Below are positions 58,181 to 64,000 of a DNA stretch of 64,000 nucleotides, piece by piece. The notes beneath the pieces were generated by a model. It was given only the letters and a program-made list of their open reading frames with translations. It ran no database searches and was not told the DNA's origin. This DNA comes from Actinophytocola sp. Lineage in GTDB: Bacteria; Actinomycetota; Actinomycetes; Mycobacteriales; Pseudonocardiaceae. Position 1 is the first letter of the stretch; each line of letters starts with the position of its first letter. Location of the stretch: assembly GCF_009379765.1 (NCBI RefSeq), contig NZ_WHTD01000025.1:1-64000 (forward strand), read 5' to 3'. A program made the position numbers and the translations under genes.

Positions 58181-58198
58181 CGCGGAACCGCCGACGAG

Positions 58199-58410
58199 TT
58201 GTCCACAGCCCGCGAAGTTGTCCACAGCCGCCGCCGACGCCCCCTTTCCGTCGGCACGACCCGATAGACTGACTCCGGGGAGTGCCGGAGAAACGGTCTG
58301 GTGTCATGAGCCACGAGTGCGACGCTAACGCAGGCCAGGAAGACGGTCGCCCGTTCGTAAAGGGACTTCTCTTCCCGGCTACCGCCCGGGGAGGGGCTTT
58401 GCGTTCCTGA
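58199..58410 (+). other. Recurring intergenic element, copy C (expanded)
   Basis: TTGTCCACA 58199-58207 and 58218-58226; TAGACTG 58265-58271; ends CCCGGGGAGGGGCTTTGCG. Confidence 0.5.
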
Positions 58411-58417
58411 GGTGAGG

Positions 58418-58627
58418 CTAGACCGGAGGAACGAAGCCAGGGATCCAGCCGGGGTCATCGGAGTCACCGCACACTGGGCAAGGCTCCTCGACCATGCCGC
58501 CAGGCATACGGTCGACCCACACCGTGCCGTTACCGGGCAGGATCATCGGCCTGATTGTTCCGTCGTCCGTTCGGTACTGGGTGACCTGCCGGCACCCATG
58601 ACAAACCGTCCGGACACTCTCCGTCAT
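58418..58627 (-). CDS. Small putative zinc-ribbon protein
   Basis: MTESVRTVCHGCRQVTQYRTDDG...EEPCPVCGDSDDPGWIPGFVPPV; two CxxC pairs. Confidence 0.55.
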   Translation of the reverse strand: MTESVRTVCHGCRQVTQYRTDDGTIRPMILPGNGTVWVDRMPGGMVEEPCPVCGDSDDPGWIPGFVPPV

Positions 58628-58716
58628 CGGTTCATCCATCCTGACCCGCCGCACTGCTTGCAGATCTCCGCGTCGTACACCGTATGTGTCTTACACGCGC
58701 GCGTGCGCGCGACGGG

Positions 58717-59067
58717 TCATGGTTTGTCCTCCGCGTTCTCGGCTCGGCGCAGCTGCCAGGCGGCCAGCAGCGACAGCGCCGGGTACGGGAGCACCGCCAG
58801 GGCCAGCCAGGAGATCGGGATTCCCATCAGCCGCACCGTGTCCAGCCCGGGGAACAACGCGAAGACCAGCGGAAGGCCCAGGATGCCCACGAACAGCAGG
58901 ACGAGCGGGGCGACGGCCAGGCGACGCTGGGCCCGGTAGAGCTCCGCGGCCCGCTCCGCTCCCGCGGGGTCCAGCTTGGGCACCCGCCAGCGGCCACGCA
59001 GCCTCCTGCGGGAATGCGCCAGCCGGGTCTGCGGGCTCATCACCGCGACCCGCTTGTGGCCCGGCAT
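58717..59067 (-). CDS. Small membrane protein of the symporter/LytTR module
   Basis: Two TM; VFALFPGLDTVRLMGIPISWLALAVLPYPALSLLAAWQLRRAENAEDKP; overlaps RR by 1 nt. Confidence 0.75.
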   Translation of the reverse strand: MPGHKRVAVMSPQTRLAHSRRRLRGRWRVPKLDPAGAERAAELYRAQRRLAVAPLVLLFVGILGLPLVFALFPGLDTVRLMGIPISWLALAVLPYPALSLLAAWQLRRAENAEDKP

Positions 59068-59849
59068 CAGATCCGCCGCTCGGAGCGGTCCAGCCGACCG
59101 CTCCTGGCCGCCGCCAGCAGGCGCTCACGCAGGTCGCGGGCGTGGCGGCGGCTCACCGGCACGTCACCGAGCTCCGTGTGGGCCAGCAGGCCGCCCACCG
59201 AGTCGCTCCGCAGCTCGCGCACCGCGTCCAGCGCCACCAGGAAGCTCCGGTGCACCCGGATGAAGCCCGCCGGTTCCCAGTAGTCCTCCAGCCTGGAGAT
59301 GGGCATCCGCACCTCGTGCACGCCGGACACCGCGTGCAGCCGGACGTAGTCGCCGTGCGCCTCGACGAACAGGACCTCCGTGCGGCGCACGTACCGGGTC
59401 CGGCCCGCGCTCTCGACCGGCAGCGCGGCCATCGAGTCCGGCGGCGGCGCGGGCAGTTGCTCGGGGGCCGAGCGCGCGGGTGGCACCACGCGGTTGATCC
59501 GGGCCAACGCGTCCGCCAGCCGTTCGGTGCGGACCGGCTTCAGCAGGTAGTCCACCGCGCCGATGCCGAACGCCGCCACCGCGTGCTGCTCGTACGCCGT
59601 GACGAACACGATCGCCGGCGGCTCGGACAGCTTCGCCAGCAGGGACGCCAACTCCAGACCGTCCAGGCCGGGCATCGAGATGTCAAGGAACACCGCGTCG
59701 AACCGGCCGCTCTGGATCATCCGCAGCGCCGACAGCGGGTCGCCCGCGCCGGAGACCTCCGCGATCTCCGGCGACTCGCGCAGCAGCCGACACAGCTCGT
59801 CCAGCGCGGGCGGCACGTCGTCCACCGCGAGCACCGACAGACTGGTCAC
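59067..59849 (-). CDS. LytTR-family response regulator
   Basis: Receiver VLAVDDVPPALDELCRLL...FLDISMPGLDGLELA; LytTR VEAHGDYVRLHAVSGVHEVRMPISRLEDYWEPAGFIRVHRSFLVAL. Confidence 0.9.
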   Translation of the reverse strand: MTSLSVLAVDDVPPALDELCRLLRESPEIAEVSGAGDPLSALRMIQSGRFDAVFLDISMPGLDGLELASLLAKLSEPPAIVFVTAYEQHAVAAFGIGAVDYLLKPVRTERLADALARINRVVPPARSAPEQLPAPPPDSMAALPVESAGRTRYVRRTEVLFVEAHGDYVRLHAVSGVHEVRMPISRLEDYWEPAGFIRVHRSFLVALDAVRELRSDSVGGLLAHTELGDVPVSRRHARDLRERLLAAARSGRLDRSERRI

Positions 59850-59919
59850 GACTCCCCCTCGCAGGCCCGGTCGAGCCGCTCGCGGGTGGTCTGTGTCAAG
59901 CGTTCGCTCGCACGCTCGC

Positions 59920-61029
59920 TCACCCCGGCATCACCCCCGGCTGGAACCTCGGGATCCGCACGACCACCCGCGTCCCCTCGTCCCGCGCCGTCTCCACCAC
60001 CAGGCCGAACCACGGGCCGTAGACGTTGCGCAGTCGTCTGTCCACATTGGCCAGACCGACGCTGTCCGAACCGGCGCGGCCGGCCAGGATCTCCTCGGCC
60101 AGCGACGGATCCATGCCGAGCCCGTCGTCCTCGACGCTGATCACGCAGTCGTTGCCCTCGGCCTCGCCGCGCACCAGCACGTGGCCGGCGCCCGCCCGCG
60201 GCTCGATCCCGTGCCGCACCGCGTTCTCCACCAGCGGCTGCAGCACCAGGTACGGCAGCGCCACCGCGAGCACCTCCGGTGCCACCCGGACCTGCACCTG
60301 CAGCCGCTCGCCCAGCACCGCGCGCTGCAGCGCCAGGTACGTCTCGATCGCGTGGAACTCGTCGGCGACCGTCGTGTACTCGCCGTGCCGGGCCAGGCTG
60401 TAGCGGATGTAGTCGGCGAAGTCGATCATCAGCTCACGCGACCGGTCCGGCTCGGAGCTCACCAGCGCGGCGATCACGGTCAGCGCGTTGTACACGAAGT
60501 GCGGCGAGATCTCCGCCCGCAGCGCCCGCAGCTCGGCCTGCGCCGCCTGCTCGGCCGACGCCTCCAGCCGGCCCCGCTCCAGCGCCTCGACGATCCAGCC
60601 GGCCGCCTCCCGCACCGCCGACCGCCGCACCGCGCCCGCGACGACCAGAACCCCGGCCAGCTCGTGGTGGACGTGCAGCGGCAACGCCATCAGCGGTGGC
60701 CGGCCACCCTTGGTCTCGGAGTGCAGGACCTCTTCGACGAGCTCTGTCGCGGGCCGCTCGTCCGCGGGCGGCGCGGGCGCCCACACCGGCCGGCCGGACA
60801 GGTCCGCGAGGGCGACGCGGTCGACGTCGAGCAGCCGGCGCACCCCCCGCGCCGCGGCCCGGACGCCGGAGCCACCGAGGCCGTCCTTGAGCTCGTCGGC
60901 GATGTGCCGCGCCACGCTCAGCACGGCCACCGGATCGGTTCGGGCCCACGGTCGCACGCCGATCCGGGACCGGCCAGGCGCCGGGTCAGGCGCTCGGTCG
61001 GCGGACACCGCCATCAGCGCTCCCATCAT
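59920..61029 (-). CDS. LytS-like sensor histidine kinase (GAF + His_kinase)
   Basis: RALRAEISPHFVYNALTVIAALVSSEPDRSRELMIDFADYIRYSL; LQPLVENAVRHGIEP. Confidence 0.9.
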   Translation of the reverse strand: MMGALMAVSADRAPDPAPGRSRIGVRPWARTDPVAVLSVARHIADELKDGLGGSGVRAAARGVRRLLDVDRVALADLSGRPVWAPAPPADERPATELVEEVLHSETKGGRPPLMALPLHVHHELAGVLVVAGAVRRSAVREAAGWIVEALERGRLEASAEQAAQAELRALRAEISPHFVYNALTVIAALVSSEPDRSRELMIDFADYIRYSLARHGEYTTVADEFHAIETYLALQRAVLGERLQVQVRVAPEVLAVALPYLVLQPLVENAVRHGIEPRAGAGHVLVRGEAEGNDCVISVEDDGLGMDPSLAEEILAGRAGSDSVGLANVDRRLRNVYGPWFGLVVETARDEGTRVVVRIPRFQPGVMPG

Positions 61030-61083
61030 CGGCGACCGGGGCTCGGGTAGATGGTAATGGCCGGGTTCCCCGATCCCCGATCT

Positions 61084-62871
61084 TCATTTCCGGTGCCGAC
61101 CGTCGGCCAGCCGGGCCCGCTCCTCCGCAGTGCCGAACCGCGCGATGGCCCGGTCGCGGATGAACCCGAGCCCGTCCGGCGCGTGCATCCGCAGCCGGAT
61201 CTGCGCCACGTCGGGCGGCACCTTGCTCTGCGTTGCCTTGCTCACGATGATCACTGTCAGGAACGCGACCGGCACCGTGATGAGCGCGGGCTGCCCCAGC
61301 ACGCTCGGCGCCCAGCCACCGGTGAACCCGCTGACCGTGTTCAGCACCAGCGACGCCAGCACCAGGCCGCCGCCGACCACCATGCCGACCGCCGCGCCGA
61401 CCCAGGTCAGCCGCCGCCACCACACGCCGAGCAGCAGCACCGGGCAGAACGTCGACGCCGCGAGCGCGAACGACATGCCCACCGACAGCGAGATGTCCGA
61501 CGGCCGCAGCACGATCGCGAGCGCGAGCGGCGCGCCACCGGCGATCGCGGTGGCGAACCGGAAGTCGCGTACCCGCCCGCGCAGCACGTCGGTCGACAGC
61601 ACCCCGGACACGCTCACCACAAGACCGGAGGACGTCGACAGGAACGCGGCGAACGCGCCCGCCGTGACGGTCGCGCCGAGGATCTGGCCGAGCACCCCGG
61701 GCGCGATCTTCGACGGCAGCATCAGCACGGCCGCGTCGGTCTTGCCGGTCACCAGCAGCTCCGGCACGTACAGCCGGGAGAGCGCCCCGAGGAGGATGGG
61801 GAACAGGTAGAACAGCGACAGCAGCAGCAGGACGTGCAGTGTCGTCCTGCGCGCCGCCCTGCCGTCCGGGTTGGTGTAGAAGCGGACCAGGACGTGCGGC
61901 AGACCCATCGTGCCGAGGAACAGCGCCAGCATCAGCGAGTACGTCGTGAACAGGTTGTCGGGCGCGGCCGCCGGCCGCAGCCAGCTCGAGTTGTCCGTCG
62001 GCGCGCCGACCACCACCGGCACCGTCGAGCCTTGGGAGAAGTGCAGCTCGGTGCCCGCGGCGACCTCGTACACGCCGGGTGTCCAGTACACCGTGCCCCC
62101 GGCCGCGATGCCGTTCACCTCGCCCCGCGCGCTCAGCAAGGTGGTCTCCTCGACCTGGAGCTGCACCGGCGTCTGGACGTCGACCGTGGTCGCCCTGGTG
62201 AAGGTGGGCGGCATCGGCTCGGTCAGCCCGGTGACCGCACCGCCGCGCGGGCCGCCGTTGCCGATGAACAGCACACACATCACGAAGGTCGGCGCGGCGA
62301 TCGCGAAGAGCTTGAGCCAGTACTGGAACGCCTGCACGACGGTGATCGCGCGCATCCCGCCGCCGAACACGTTGACGATGACCACGACGGTGACCAGCAG
62401 CGCCCCGACCCAGTTGGGCACCGGCAGGATGTTGGCGATCGAGAGGCCCGCGGCCTGCAGCTGCGGGACCACGTACAGGATCCCGATGAACACCACGAAC
62501 GCGGCGGCGAGGCCACGCAGTGCCCGGGAGCCGAGCCGGGCCTCGCAGAAGTCGGGCAGCGTGTAGGCGCCGGACCGGCGCAGCGGTGCGGCGACGAACA
62601 GCATCAGCGCGAAGTAGCCCGCGGTGAAGCCGACCGGGTACCACAGGGCGTCGGCGCCGTCCTTGAGCACGAGGCCGGCGACACCGAGGAAGGACGCGGC
62701 GGACAGGTACTCGCCGGACACCGCGGCGGCGTTGCGCCTTGACCGCACAGTACGCCGGGCGACCAGGAAGTCCTGCGTCGTGCGGGCCGTCCTGGAGGAC
62801 CGGTAGCCGATGTAGAACGTCGCCGCCGTGACGAGCGAGATCCCGGCAAGCGCCCAAATCTTTGCGTCCAC
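61084..62871 (-). CDS. Sodium/solute (acetate-type) symporter, paralog 3
   Basis: TQDFLVARRTVRSRRNAAAVSGEYLSAASFLGVAGLVLKDGADALWYPVGFTAGYFALML. Confidence 0.9.
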   Translation of the reverse strand: MDAKIWALAGISLVTAATFYIGYRSSRTARTTQDFLVARRTVRSRRNAAAVSGEYLSAASFLGVAGLVLKDGADALWYPVGFTAGYFALMLFVAAPLRRSGAYTLPDFCEARLGSRALRGLAAAFVVFIGILYVVPQLQAAGLSIANILPVPNWVGALLVTVVVIVNVFGGGMRAITVVQAFQYWLKLFAIAAPTFVMCVLFIGNGGPRGGAVTGLTEPMPPTFTRATTVDVQTPVQLQVEETTLLSARGEVNGIAAGGTVYWTPGVYEVAAGTELHFSQGSTVPVVVGAPTDNSSWLRPAAAPDNLFTTYSLMLALFLGTMGLPHVLVRFYTNPDGRAARRTTLHVLLLLSLFYLFPILLGALSRLYVPELLVTGKTDAAVLMLPSKIAPGVLGQILGATVTAGAFAAFLSTSSGLVVSVSGVLSTDVLRGRVRDFRFATAIAGGAPLALAIVLRPSDISLSVGMSFALAASTFCPVLLLGVWWRRLTWVGAAVGMVVGGGLVLASLVLNTVSGFTGGWAPSVLGQPALITVPVAFLTVIIVSKATQSKVPPDVAQIRLRMHAPDGLGFIRDRAIARFGTAEERARLADGRHRK

Positions 62872-62900
62872 CGAGTGCCTCGGGTCCTAACGAGAGCCGG

Positions 62901-63317
62901 CTACTTCTCCACCATCGCGACGAAGTCCTTCTCCTGTCGCTCGACCACCAGGTTGTACCAGTACCCGGCGCCGAACAACAGCGGGAACGGCAGCACGCCG
63001 ATGACGAGCCACGGCAGCCGCACGCCGGCGAAGCTGACCTCCGACAGCGGCGGGACGAGGAAGAACACCGCCGGGATGACCGCGAGAAGCAGGATCGTGC
63101 CGATCCAGAACCGGATCGAGGTGCGGAACTGGGTGCGGATGTACTGGCTGACGAGCTCCTCGCCGTAGCTGGTCTGCTCCTCGAGCTCGACGACCGTGCG
63201 CAGGACGGTGACCGGCGCGCGTGAGTCGGCGAGCACCACGCGCTTGCGGCGCGGCTTGGTCGGCGGGTCCTGGTACGACCCGCGTTCCGGTCCAGAACCG
63301 GCGGCGTGACGGCTCAC
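62901..63317 (-). CDS. Small membrane protein of the symporter/LytTR module, paralog
   Basis: FWIGTILLLAVIPAVFFLVPPLSEVSFAGVRLPWLVIGVLPFPLLFGAGYWYNLVVERQEKDFVAM. Confidence 0.75.
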   Translation of the reverse strand: MSRHAAGSGPERGSYQDPPTKPRRKRVVLADSRAPVTVLRTVVELEEQTSYGEELVSQYIRTQFRTSIRFWIGTILLLAVIPAVFFLVPPLSEVSFAGVRLPWLVIGVLPFPLLFGAGYWYNLVVERQEKDFVAMVEK

Positions 63318-63324
63318 GACGACA

Positions 63325-64000
63325 TCACACGCCGCCGCGCCGGGTGATCCGGTCCTTGAGCTCGCGGGTGTGCCGGCGGCTGACCGGGAGCTTGCGCTCC
63401 TCCTCACCGATCACCACGTGGTAGCCGTTGCCGCCGAGCTGCAGCTCGGTGATCAGGTTGATCGGCACCAGGTAGGACCGGTGGATGCGGACGAAGCCGG
63501 CCTTCTCCCACCGCTCCTCGAGCTGGGCCAGCGGGATGCGCACCAGGTGCGAGCCCTCCGAGGTGAACAGGCGGGCGTAGTCGCCCTGCGCCTCCACCCA
63601 GCGCACCGACGAGCGCGGGATCAGCTTGGTGTTGCCGGCGAGCTCGACGGGGATGACCTCGTCGTCGCTGGGCTCCGGGCCGCCGGCCTCGGTGGCCTCG
63701 GTGGCCAGGCCGTCGCCACGCAGCTTGGAGAAGACCCGCTGGACCGCGCGGTCCATGCGAGTCTGGTCGCACGGCTTCGGGATGAAGTCGACCGCGCCGA
63801 GCTCGAACGCCTCGACCGCGTCGTTGCCCTCGCCGTGGCCGGTGATGAACACCAGCACCGGGGACGGCTTGAAGCCGGCCAGCACCTTGGCCATCTCCAT
63901 GCCGGTGAGGCCGGGCATCTTGAGGTCGGAGAAGACCGCGTCGACGATCGGCCGGCCGGAGTTCCGGCGCGCGCTGAGCTCGGGGTCGTCGCCGGCCAGC
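63325..64000 (-). CDS. LytTR-family response regulator (5' end beyond window)
   Basis: FSDLKMPGLTGMEMAKVLAGFKPSPVLVFITGHGEGNDAVEAFELGAVDFIPKP; LytTR VEAQGDYARLFTSEGSHLVRIPLAQLEERWEKAGFVRIHRSYLV; open to window edge. Confidence 0.88.
   Translation of the reverse strand, partial: LAGDDPELSARRNSGRPIVDAVFSDLKMPGLTGMEMAKVLAGFKPSPVLVFITGHGEGNDAVEAFELGAVDFIPKPCDQTRMDRAVQRVFSKLRGDGLATEATEAGGPEPSDDEVIPVELAGNTKLIPRSSVRWVEAQGDYARLFTSEGSHLVRIPLAQLEERWEKAGFVRIHRSYLVPINLITELQLGGNGYHVVIGEEERKLPVSRRHTRELKDRITRRGGV

Noticed and set aside
20595-58226. DnaA-box-like sites as a replication origin
   Set aside because: Sites are scattered single or double boxes with no dnaA, dnaN or AT-rich unwinding region nearby
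1-64000. CRISPR array, rRNA, tRNA or prophage
   Set aside because: Looked for regular short direct repeats, T-loop/anticodon patterns and phage structural genes; none supported

Overview
High-GC actinobacterial chromosomal window (most likely Pseudonocardiaceae-like, judged from gene content and codon bias; not verified). It is mostly housekeeping and accessory metabolism: pheA, coaA, map, a fused cydDC with cydB and cydA, an hmgA/fumarylacetoacetase/IclR tyrosine-catabolism cluster, arcA, ligD, ferritin, a P450, a KAP P-loop NTPase, and three sodium/solute (acetate-type) symporters with LytTR/LytS two-component genes. There is one intact IS4-family element with terminal inverted repeats and a 6-bp target duplication. 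I found no CRISPR array, rRNA, tRNA or prophage. The main unexplained observations are: (i) a recurring intergenic element at three places (DnaA-box-like TTGTCCACA, 46-48 bp, TAGAMTG, then a GC-rich hairpin ending near CTTGCG); (ii) a 101-bp dispersed repeat, two copies, 88/101 identical, ungapped, one of which supplies the start of an ABC ATPase ORF; (iii) a 159-bp MITE-like element with CTAG duplication inside the signal peptide of a DUF6355-like gene, where excision in silico restores the reading frame; (iv) a yybP-ykoY-type Mn riboswitch upstream of a GDT1/TMEM165 transporter with a Shine-Dalgarno-containing hairpin; (v) tandem IdeR/DmdR-like iron boxes before ferritin; and (vi) several decayed genes (Hsp20 tail, sigma factor with internal deletion, 5'-truncated phoD, fumarylacetoacetase whose stop is lost so that it reads into IclR). 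All calls come from reading the sequence and ORF track; no database search was run.
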